A stretch of DNA of 64,000 bases from positions 1-64,000 of the forward strand of contig JASAMV010004951.1 of the NCBI GenBank assembly GCA_030248065.1, in the 5' to 3' direction. Source of the stretch: Rhynchonema sp. JSB1_4. Lineage: Eukaryota > Nematoda > Chromadorea > Monhysterida > Xyalidae. The notes beneath the pieces were generated by a model, which was given only the letters and a program-made list of their open reading frames with translations, was not told where the DNA came from and did no database searches. This document shows positions 45,401-57,400 of this stretch, one piece after another. Each line of letters begins with the position of its first letter. The stretch's first letter is position 1. A program made the translations under genes and the position numbers.

Positions 45401-48400
45401 AGGCAACATGATGTATGATTAGGACGAACTGAGATGAGAGTACAGTACATTCCTGAAAATATCATGAAAGAAACAGAGGGAACGCAAAGCCGATAAGTGA
45501 AAATATCGCGCAAGTGTCAGGAAGCAAGAACAACAGATATGACAGACCTGTACATATGTATAGACAGATTATGAACAACAGTGGACATGAGATATATCAA
45601 TGAGATGTCGTCCACGAACAGACCATCGCGCACGGTCGTCCGGGCCAATTTGAGATCTCTGTGGTGGTTCCGTGCTTTTAGGGCCCAGCGTGCATTAGGG
45701 CGCAGCGTGCACTAGGGCCCACGCTACATTAGGGCCCGCGTGCATAAGGCTGTGAGCAGGGTTGGATTAAAAAAAAAGTAAAAATTTTTTTGTAAAAAAA
45801 AATTTAAAAAAAAAAAAAGTTGGCCACTTTTTTTATTTTAAAATTTTAAAAAGTAAGTCCACTTTTTTTATTATTTTTCCCCTTTTTTTCGTTATTTTCT
45901 CACTTTTTTAAGGTAAAAATGTATGTTTTCATGCGTTTTATTGCTCATCATTCTCAAAAAATCGCCTGCGGCGCTTATATTTCAGTTTAAAATGGCGTTG
46001 TAATGGACTCATACAGTTCCCAAACATCCCAACAATCGCTGCACGTATAATATAGGACACCCCATACCGTATACTGTGCAGTTATTGAGCTATCGACAGA
46101 CTCCACTTTGCTCGCCTATTTGCAGTTGTGTGGATTTGTCATTTGTTGCTTTTGTCACACAACATGAGTGTGGTGTAACTCTTTATCTCTCTTCAAATTT
46201 ATCCCCAAATTCACAAACAGAAGGTTGGTCTTCCCTTTGTCATATATGCCCACAGAGTTACCTTCGGGTGGGTTCTCAAAGTTATGACCAAATGGGCTAG
46301 ATCGCAGGTGATCGACATAAACATGCAAGTCAGTGGAGAAGTTCTCTTTAGTGTCCCTCAAAACATACCTAAGTAACATGCTTTCAGAAATTTCATTTTT
46401 CTAGAAACCAATTTTTTGGGGGTCCGGAATAAAAAAAAAGTGATTTTTAAAAAAAAAATTTTAAAAAGTTTTTTTTTTAAAAAAAAAGTTCGATAATAAA
46501 AAAATTTTTTAATCCAACCCTGGCTGTGAGCAGATAAACGCGGAATGCGGAAATTGGTTAGCAGATAAACGCGGAATGGCAGATTTCTGCATTCCGCATT
46601 CCGCGTTTATCTGCTAACCTTTGCGGAATGGTGCGTGCTTGGGTGACGATGACAACTTCCAGCGTGCTGACCTCAAAATGTTGCGTGTTAACGCAAACAG
46701 CAACTGAGAGGTTTGACCAAAAGCATAAATTTACTTGCAGAAATGCAGAATTCCGCAAAGGTTAGCAGATAAACGCGGAATGCGGAATGCAGAATTCTGC
46801 CATTCCGCGTTTATCTGCTCACAGCCTAAGGGCCCACGTGCATTAGGGCCCACGTGCATTAGGGCCCGCGTGCATCAGGGCCCATGTTTCATTAGGGCCC
46901 ATGTTGCATCAGGGCCCAGCGCTCATTAGGGCCGAGCGTGCATTAGGGCCCAGCGTGCATTAGGGCCAACGGGCATTAGGGCCCACGTACATTAGGGCCC
47001 ACGTGCATAAGGGCCCATGTGCATTTGGGCCCACCGTGCATTAGGGCCCACCGTGCATCAGGGCCCACGGTCCATTAGTCTTTTACACGAGCTAAGTAGT
47101 GTGAAACATCACATACGGGCGGGACGCTTCAGAGCGACTGACAGATAACGGGTTCGACAGTGTGGGCCGCGTTTATGTCCTGCACATTTATGATGACAGC
47201 CTTATTTATGCACACTTTGCAACATGGCGGTTCTTTCCCGCTATCAAAACAGCAGATCAATTCAACAAATCATGTACAGTAGGTTCGTTACGGATTGAGC
47301 CGTTGGTGCCAGGAGGTTGAGATGTAGTGCAGAAATGTCAGTCCTCTCACAAACCAACAGCCGCAGTGTGCCTGAAGCTGCAAGAAGAAGGGCGGTGGCT
47401 AAAAAGTACATTACATATATAGTATACCTACTGCAGGTACATACATATTTATCCGCATAAATGCCGTTCTCCAAATCACATTGCAACGAATTACATAGTT
47501 GCTCATGTCCGAACCGAGCTCAGTATTGAAACTGCTGTGTGCTTGACGTACCCACTGATCTTACAACCGAAACAGCAACCGTACTGAACGTGCACAACCG
47601 TATTTTGTGAATTATCACCGCGTTGCGCAGGAAGGCAAGTTTCATACTGTAGACCAAACTTCAACCTCCAACGATCAAAACCATAGTTTTTTTAGACACT
47701 TTTTAGGTGCAATTTGCACCTAAAAAATCAGAATTGCACCTAAAAATTCAGGGTTAGGTGCAAGGTTGCACCTAAAATTTTGGGCCCTTATTTGCTTAAT
47801 TTAGCATTTATACAGCATCTTTTAAGGTTGGAAAGCTTAAACAAAAAAATGCGCTGCGCGGCTTTTCATTCCTTCCAATAAATTCCATCGAAGCATTTGG
47901 TCGACATCGACAAAAAATATTGATCTGATTGATTGATTTCGTACACAGTTAGTACCTGGTGTGCTGGTGATACGATTCAAAACAAATACATGCTGTACTA
48001 GGATCAGTGTAGTTCCTGGTCCGGTGAGGCGGTTAGTGAACCTACCCACTTTGTCGGTGCGGCGGTTGGTGTACCTCCCTGTGGGGGGAAGGAGGGGGGA
48101 AGACCAAAATTCAGGAAAAAGTCCTTTGAGGTAAAAAATTTGACCTATTTTTGCCCTTTTTTGGAAAAAATTCTCCATAAATAGGGTATTTTGGCGACTT
48201 TTGACAACATTGACCTGAAAATTACCCATTTTAGGCCTAAAATGCCCATCTTGGGCTAAAAATGCCTATTTTAGGCAAAAATTGTGGCGGTTAGTGTACC
48301 TGGTGCGGCAGTTAGTGTACTAGTGTACCTTGGTCGCGGCGGTTAGTGTACCTTAGGAGGGGACCCCCTCCCCCCAGGAACTACACTGACTAGAACTAGA

Positions 48401-51400
48401 GCAGAGCATGACAACAGTATTAGATATCCACACAGTAAATGAACAGCGAAAGTAATTGATTCGTACGTGACCCCCAAATGTGGATATGGTGACATGAAAA
48501 TTTTACTGTTTCGTTTTCTTCTCAATCGGTTCTCAATAATGAAACTAGTACAAAATGTGCTACAAAATGTTGAACTTTCCCTGAAAAGTTTGCTTTTGCT
48601 AAAGGAAAAGGCATTCATTGCGTTACAACTTTATTGAACTTCTAAAAGCACGCAAATAGCATTTAACACACAACCTGGCAAAAAAGCCTAAAATTGGCGT
48701 TTTTTGTCCAAAATAGGGGTTGCACCTACTTTGGCCAGCTTGCACCTAAAAATTGGGGGGTTGCACCTAAGTTGCACCTAGTGAATTTTGAAAAAAAAAA
48801 CCCTGATCAAAACGGTTCGAGATGCAGTCATGAGCAAATGGACACCATCTCAACCTCCTGGCACCAACCGCTCAATCCGTAACGAACCTACTGTACATGA
48901 TTTGTTGAATTGATCTGCTGTTTTGATAGCGGGAAAGAACCGCCATGTTGTAAAGTGTACATAAATAAGGCTGTCATCATAAATGTGCATAAACGCGGCC
49001 CACACTGTCGAACCCGTTATCTGCCAGTCGCTCTGAAGCGTCCCGTCCCGTAAGTGATGTTTCACACTACTCAGCTCGTGTAAAGGACTAATGGACCGTG
49101 GGCCCTAATGCACGGTGGGCCCTAATGCACGGTGGGCTCTAATGCACACTGGGCCCTGATGCACGCTGGGCCCTAATGCACGCTGGGCCCTAATGAGCGC
49201 TGGGCCCTGATGCAACATGGGCCCTAATGAAACATGGGCCCTGATGCACGCGGGCCCTAATGCACGTGGGCCCTAATGCACGTGGGCACGTTTGTTTGCA
49301 TGATAATAGCCACGAATCGTGCAGTTTTCTTATTTTATTCAACTTGGCCATGAGATCAGCTTTCGACACCAGGAGCAGCACGTGACCTAATAATTTTGTT
49401 ATCTGATTATTTTTAAGTTCAACAGTATATTCTGGCATGTGATAACAGCGATCTGTGCGCGCATCTGTCTTGTTTATACCACATGTTGGTTACGCGCGAC
49501 GATATCCAAATAACGCGCGACCACGACAAAAAGGACGACGTTGAGCGACGATACCGCAAAGGACGACGTTGTCACACAATCCACTCTGAGGTGAACCAAT
49601 CGCTCAAATGAAATCAATGGGTGATATTTTCGAAACGGTGTAAAGGTCGGTGGAAAGCTCGGTCGACAGCTCAGTGTGATAGACCTCGGTGTAAACTTGA
49701 AACAGTCCACGTTGATAACAGGCAATGTTTCACGTTTACACCGAGTTACGCCGACCGAGCTTTCGACCGAACTTTACACCGACCTTTACGCCCAACTGAC
49801 CTTCACACCGTTTCGAAAATTCCACCCAATGTGCAAAATCGCTCAAATCAACTTCATCCCTATGTAATCACACATTGTTTCACTCCTATCAGCGGCCATT
49901 TGCATGTTCGTAGTGTGGCGACGCATTCAAACAACCAGCTGGACTGAACCCCACAGTCTCCGGCCACACAAGTGCACCAAATGTTCGCGGTCGTTCAAAA
50001 CAATCAGTGATCTGAAATTCCACTCATTCATTCCACACCGATCAACGCCTGTTCAAGTGTTCACAATGTGAGGCTGCGGTCAACAAGCTGCCAAAGAGAC
50101 TGTGCACTCATCTTCAGGGTTTTTTTTCAAAATTTACTAGGTGCAACTTAGGTGCAACCCCCCAATTTTTAGGTGCAAGCTGGCCAAAGTAGGTGCAAGC
50201 CCTACTTTGAATAAAAAAACGCCTATTTCAGGTGTTTTTTGCCTGGTCATGCGTTTTAATGCTATTTGCGTGCTTTTAGAAGTTGCAACAAAGTTGGAAC
50301 GCAATGAATAGGCGCTTTCCCAAGCATGCCACATCAAATTACCGTAAAAACCTAAATACAGCTCCCCGGAATAGAGCCCCCCCGTAATACAGCCCCCAAA
50401 AAGGGGTCAGTGAATTAATAGAGCCCCCCTAAGTAACATCCCCTATACTGTAGTGTATTAAGGCTTGATAGTGGTGTACAAGGTACATTTATGCACGCTT
50501 GTTGTTCGTTCAGAGCACATAATACGCCTCCTATTGACGAATAGACACGAATAAATGTGATTACAAGCGAAAAAACATCCTTTTAAACCCGTTTTTAGGG
50601 GTTTTGGGGGGTATTTCCGGGAACAATTTTTCAGGTTCGGGTCAGTGAATTAATAGAGCCCCCCGGAATTGAGCCCCCCGTAATAGAGCCCCCCGTAATA
50701 GAGCCCCCCAAAATGGGGTCAGTGAGTTAATAGAGCCCCTTCTATTTAGGTTTTTACGGTACCTGTTTTCAGACCATAACCTGATGTTTCGGTTTATCTC
50801 TCTCCTTTTTTCATTATATTTATTGCTCATGTAATTATGTTAATATTTGGTGTTGTCTGCTGGTCTAATATTGGTCATTAAAAATAATATTGTATAATAT
50901 TATATTATAATATATTATATTAGTATATTATAATATTGTCATGTTCTGCTGTAGTATTTGTTGAATCTTATTACCAATACCAGGTACTAACTGTGCGCGA
51001 AGTGCAATCAGACCAATAAATATTTTTTGTCGATGTCGACCAAACACCAAAGGTTTCGATGGAATTTAGTGGAAGGAACGAAGAAGCCGCGCAGCGCATT
51101 TTTTTCGTTTCTAAGGTTTTCGAACCTTAAAAGATGCTGTATAAATGCTAAATTAAGGAAATAAGGGCTCAAAATGCTAGGTGCAAGCTTGCACCTAACC
51201 CTGAATTTTTAGGTGCAATTCTGATTTTTTAGGTGCAAATTGCACCTAAAAAGTGTCTAAAAAAACTATGTCTGAGGTATACGTTCATCAAGCGTCAAAC
51301 CGTCTAAATGTACTTACTACTGTGACTACTGTTCTTCATATGGGGGCATCTACAGCTGTAAGAGAAGACTCGTTGAACGAAGGCATGCTTGACATTTTCG

Positions 51401-54400
51401 GCTTTCGGGTATTGCTGCGTTGTGTGACAGCTGATTGAAACAGCAAAAGTCCAAAACCTAAATACACCTTTACCCAGAGCCAGAGGTAGAGGAGGAAAAC
51501 AGTGTTCACGCCGAATATATACATAGTGACTGACGACTGAATGGTGCATTGAGTTTCGTGTTGCATATCAATTGTCATTCAGTCAACGATCACTTTTGTT
51601 GTTGCTTTGCAAAATAACAAGAACACTTATCGAAATCCATCGTGCTCTGTGGTAAGATGAGCAAGAAAAGTGAGTCACATTCACGTGCACGTAACAAACA
51701 AAACAAAATAATGTACGATCACGCGCATGCGCCGATTTTCATGTGAAACTTGTGTCAAACTTCTGCTTCACCGAACCCGTATCAGATGCGCCCGCACAGA
51801 CACAACATCATACACACAACAAGAACAAGACTAACAATTATTGTCCAACCCCTAAAACCATACCAATTACCCAACACACACACGGACATCACAACAATGA
51901 AGAAAGGAGCATCTTTTAGGATTAGATAGCCAATAACAAAACACACGTGATATAACTTTGTAGGTCATTACGTTCACGCGAGGCAACAAAATGCACAGGC
52001 GCGGAAGCTGTGCATTTCGATGCATGGGCTCATGTTGAGGGTAGCCAAATAAGACGCGCGCACTTCTGACGGGACACGAAAATGTCTCATTTTGATGGCG
52101 GGACCCGAGAAAAATCGAGTGATCTGAGCAGGTTTGTCAAAGGTGTTCTTAATTAGACACACGTGATATATAAAGTGGATACTCTGTTGTTCCATTACTC
52201 AACCGGTCTCAAAATTCCAAACCCAAGACTCGGTTTGGTCCGGAAACCAGACCCGACATTTTGATTACCACGCGGCGAAAGAAAAGAAGCCGATTTCGGT
52301 TAATTACGTAACTGACGCCGTGTCTGTTGCATTTATATCGGCGGAAACATCAAATCTGCACCAGTCTCCCCTCAAAAATATCCTCTGACAGAGCAAAACA
52401 TGCCAACTTTGCCGAAATTTCATCGCCAAAACTTGAGCCAAAAGATGACATTGCTACTTTTGGCACTACTGCCGCTCGTGCGCACGCAGCTGATCGATCT
52501 GTACCCATTGGCTAATCAACGACCAATCACCGAGGAAGATTTTGAAATGGGCAACGTTCCGAAACGCGATGAGGCGCCAGGTAAGCATTCGAAATCATTG
52601 AGTCAGCATCTTGATCTGTCGACAGTTTCGGCGTCTATCCTGTCATCTTGTATTGTCTGATCAAACTTACGAAAGAGAAAAGTTGACTGATCAGATGTTT
52701 TTCCAAAACCAGCACAGTCCACCGTCGTTATGGTGACATGATCTGGATCTGAAGAATACGCACTGCGCGCGTGGTTGTGGTAACAGCAAAAGACGGACAT
52801 GTGTCCAAAAAAGGGTTCAGTAATACTCCTCTAAACGTATCACTGACGATGGACTGTATACCTTTTGCGCGCAGGTCCACGTGACTGTTCCGAAATTCGC
52901 AACGAAGACCCCGGTGCCGCATCAGGTGTGTACACCATCTATCCGACCAACTGTAACATGTGCTACTACAACGTGTACTGTGACATGGACAATGAGGGTG
53001 GGGGATGGACGGTTGGTTATGCATAGTTCATTCATTAAGTTTATTTTTGCAGCAAGCAGGGAAGCTACAATCCCGTAATACTGATAGTTGAAACGCATGG
53101 TATCCAACTTGGTGATCAGGGCTCTCCGAGAATGGTTTTGGTCACACCACGCATGATTGTATAATGCCTGGCATTTCAGAGTTCCCGACCTTCGTTAACC
53201 TTCGTTGCCGAATAGCAATGCATATGTATTGATATATACCAGCAGTGAAATTGTTTAACCTGCCCATGTTTTCCAAAACGAAGCAGCAAGAAGCCAGAAT
53301 TACGCCTATGCAGAATGAATTCCAGCAAACAATCAATCCAACCCACTATATTCAGGTAATCGCACGACGTTTCAACGGCACACTCGATTTCTATCGAGGC
53401 TGGTATTTCTACAAAATGGGATTCGGAAATGTGTTCCAGGAGCACTATCTGGGTTAGTTACCGCATCTATACATAACCATGATTGCATGGCAAAACGACA
53501 ATGCCTTGATCAAACGCCGTGGTACCTGTGGCACGCACAATTGAGCACTGCGGCGGCTTTCGGCTCTTGCCGTCTAATGCCTTCTTTGGTAAAATGTCTC
53601 ATTGGTGTCCGAAAGACGGGTAAACTCAGAATCAACGGAAAACGTTACCAAACCGTTTTCTCATAGGCAATGAGCGCATCCACCAACTGACCACTTACAA
53701 GCCGTTCGAGCTCAAAATCTGTCTGACCGATGTTGGGGAAATGGAGACTGTTGCCGGATATTCCCATTTCTACATCGGAAATGAGTCCACTGCATATGAA
53801 CTGCACATTGACAGCTATTACGGCGATGCAGGTCAGCTGTTCTCGTTTGTACAATCAAGTTCAGCTCAACTGCTTGCGTGATGATTGCTAACCGACATTT
53901 TCGGTGCCTTGGCATCAACATGAAAGCTGGTCTGATCACTGGGGTTAGAGGTCGGGGGAACCCGACACCTGTATTTTTTGGCACCCGACACCCGACATCG
54001 CTCTAACCCTTCTGGTCACCAAATGGTCGGTCACTCACTATAGAGGGTATATATATTCGGCACACCAAAATCCTCACGTGCCACAGCAAAACAGCAAGTC
54101 GATGACAGTTTTCGGAATTGGAAGTGCAATTGACACACCCTTGATGAAAGAGACAAATTGGTGTACGACAATTTCTAAATTTCTCAAAAAAAAACAGTCA
54201 CGCTCAGTCAATCCCATGTGAATATAACTGCTGCAAGATCAATGAACCACATGAGAAATACAGGCCATACAAAATAGACAACAATTAGGCGCGAAAAGTC
54301 ACAAAAAAAACTATTTTTTTCCAGATGACTACCTAATCGCATCGAATCGCAGCAAATTCTCCACATTTGACATGGACAATGACGGAGCACCACAGAATTG

Positions 54401-57400
54401 TGCCAAATACTTCCACAGCGCCTGGTGGTATCATACTTATGGCGCAAAGTTAGTTGCTTCATAAAGTATTAACATCCTCCAAAATCCTATCCGTTATATT
54501 GGTACATGATCGATCAGAACCCAGCACGTTTGGTCGTGGCAATAACGTACAGTAACAGCAGTGAGCTTTCCCATTCCGGCCTGTTTTTATAGAAGGGCGG
54601 GGTGCCAGGCCTCGTCGGTGCACAACACCTCTGGCCAAATTGACCTCCAAAAAGGCCCTCGAGCAGATCTTATTGCTCGAGTAACACATCATCGCTGCGC
54701 ACAAAAGTGCAAACAAGTTTCATTCATCACTCCAGCAGCTCGGTTGCCTTGCCAATTTCTCCTGTATTCACAGACGGGCGGTGCACCTAGTCATCGTCAG
54801 TACGAACACATCTGATGGTGCCACATGCATAAAGCAGGACACTATAAAGTGAGTAAACTGTATATCACAACCGCAACAATCTAGTCCTTCACATTCCAGC
54901 TGCGGTTCGCAATCCAATCTATTCGGCTACTATTTCCTCGGTCGCAAAGAACTACCGCATTTTGCCGGTCCTGGTCTCAGCTGGAAACCGGTGCCCGGCC
55001 CGGGCGGACCCGCCATCAAAGCTGTGACATTTAAAATCAGACCGCAAGGGTATCTAGGGGGGTCGAAACTGGAAGGACTACAAAGCGGCAGACGCGGCAG
55101 GAGAGATAGCGATTTTGTGGTCACGAAGAAATCGTGAGAATCGTGTGTGTGAGTGTGACCTCAATCTCAAGATAAATTCGGGCGGTGAAAATGAACAAAC
55201 CGTTACTGCAAAAACATTGCCGACATCAAACTTAGTGATAGGATCAGGTCTTGCTTGGTTGGTGACCTAATCTCGTGACCTTTTCTGTACCAAATGTGAA
55301 ACTTTTACGCTCGAAATTAGTGGCAAAAGTGAATTCAGGACCAGCGCAGGTTCCATCTTATCCGATCACTAAGTTCCACAGGACTTTGTGTGTTCACAAT
55401 TCACTCGTGCGCTCGTTTTTTTTCGATTTGCACTCCATTTTGTGTCGTAAGTTACATTGTTCAACGCTAACCCTGTTCGCTAGACCTATTCATAAATAAA
55501 AAGGAGGAAAACAAAACACCAAAAAGAGAAATACAGAAAAGAGAAAACGCAGTGGTGTCGTTTGGGGCGGGGGTGGGAGGGGTTCCACCTGCCGGGTATC
55601 CTGGTATTGATATCATAAATTTTTAGCCGGGTATCCTGGTATCCTGACTTTTTTGGCCCAGGGTATCTGAACCCTAAAAACTCAAGAAATTTGCAAAAAT
55701 TAACAATTTTTTACAATATTTGCTAAAAAAAATCGCGCGCTGACGCAAGCACCACCTCCAAAATGTCGTTCCTTGACCGTCTGAAAAGCATTTTTCTACA
55801 AATCGCCTTGCAAATAGGCACACTTTTCAGGTGTTTTCAGATTTCATGGGGTAGACCTTTTTGGGGCCAACCCCCTCCCCCCTAGCCGGGTATCCTGATA
55901 TCTGGTATCCTGAATTTTCGGTCAGCAGTAGGGTTAGAGGTCGGGGGGGGGGGGGTACCCGACACCCGACATCTGGGGGTACCCGACACCTACACTTTTT
56001 TGGCACCCGACACCCGACATCTCTCTAACCCTAGTCAGCAGGGGTGTCCTGGTATCCTGACTTTTTGTTTTCCCAACGACATCACTGGAAAACAGCCGCA
56101 CTCACGATCGCACACAATCGCGTCGAATCGCAAATTTGATCGCCACAATCCTGATCGACTAGAATCAGCTATGACAATCGACAGCAATCGATTCGATAAT
56201 CCGTATTGATCGAAATTTGCTGCTATCGTCTCGCGGTCGGTCAGGTAGCGCTGGGACACTCGCGATGAGCGACCTGAATTGTAGTTTGTCCTATCCTTAT
56301 TAGTGAATGATTGATTGATAATGTTTTTAACACAATTAGCACCAGCCATTCCTGGGGAAGGGGGTCTCCCTACCTTAGGTACCCGATCAAGGTACACATT
56401 AATGCACTATTTTCCCTTCCGGGTACATGAATTTCTTCATTTTTTTGGCCGAAATAGACATTTCTGGGCCTAAATGGGCATTTTTAGGCATAAAATGGTT
56501 GATTTTTTAGGTCAATGTTGTCAAAAATCGCCAAAACATCCTTTTTATGGAGAATCTTTTTCCAAAAATAGGTCAATCTCAAAAAATCAATTTTTCCTGA
56601 ACTTAGGTCTACCCCGCCTGCTCCCCCCGGGGGTGCAAAAAAGAAGGGAGGAACTACACTAATTGTCCCGCCGGACCAGGAACTACACTGAGTGGCTCCA
56701 ACAATTACTACACTTTAAAGCAGGGTACAGTGTAACCAAAATAAAACAGGCCAAAGAATACCGAACATTTCACGGGCGATTGCCAACAACAAACTGAATA
56801 TAAAACTAACTTACCGATCCCATGCGCCACACTGTAGTTGATCTCGGTGCCAACACACAAACCGCCGAAGTGGGCCGCCGCCAGTAGAATGCCGCCTGGA
56901 ATATGAAAACAGTCGATTGATCTTGAAAAGCAAACTCATTAAAACTCAGTAAAATTTCAGTCAAACAGATTCACTGGTACGCGTTTTGCTGGCGTACCGG
57001 GTCGGGGTCCGTTTCGACATTCACTTGCAACAAATTTTTTTCCACATTACACGATATTATGAAGCAGCAGTCAGCCACCGGCGCACTGGCTATATAGCAC
57101 ATACGCGTGTTATGCATAGACACACATTACCAGCTAGCTGAGAAGTTTCGCAAATGGATCTATTGAATATCATCATAAGACACAATTTTGGAGTCAAAAC
57201 CGACTCATATCTGGATTATACTTACGGGCCGGAAAAAACCGTTTTTTTCTGGAAAAAAACCGAAAAAAACGTTTTTTCCCAAGGGCAGGAAAAATACATT
57301 TTTTATTTTTCCGGAAATTTTTCCAAGTGGCAACTTTTGAAAAAACGATTTTTTTTCAAAAATTTCCGAGATATTTTCAAGGGTTGCGATAGGATGTTGT

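Larger units (their letters stand above)
45660..47075. repeat. Tandem array of ~16-bp unit ttagggcccacgtgca
   Basis: Units at 45677-45748 and 46828-47072, interrupted by the elements at 45757-46826. A reverse-complement block lies at 49093-49290. The GGGCCC and GTGCAC cores are palindromic. Confidence 0.88.
44243..52399. other. Repeat-filled part of TRMT11 intron 8
   Basis: About 8 kb with no supported exon. It holds a foldback, two further terminal-repeat elements, a GGGCCC tandem array and large inverted duplications, listed separately. 51.3-52.3 kb shows nothing further. Confidence 0.7.

Noticed and set aside
45657..47075. Tandem GGGCCC units considered as a CRISPR-like array
   Set aside because: Units are contiguous without unique spacers and the context is a eukaryotic intron.
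51657..51672. ATGAGCAAGAAAA followed by GTGAGT, possibly a first exon
   Set aside because: Only four codons and no downstream exon could be joined.
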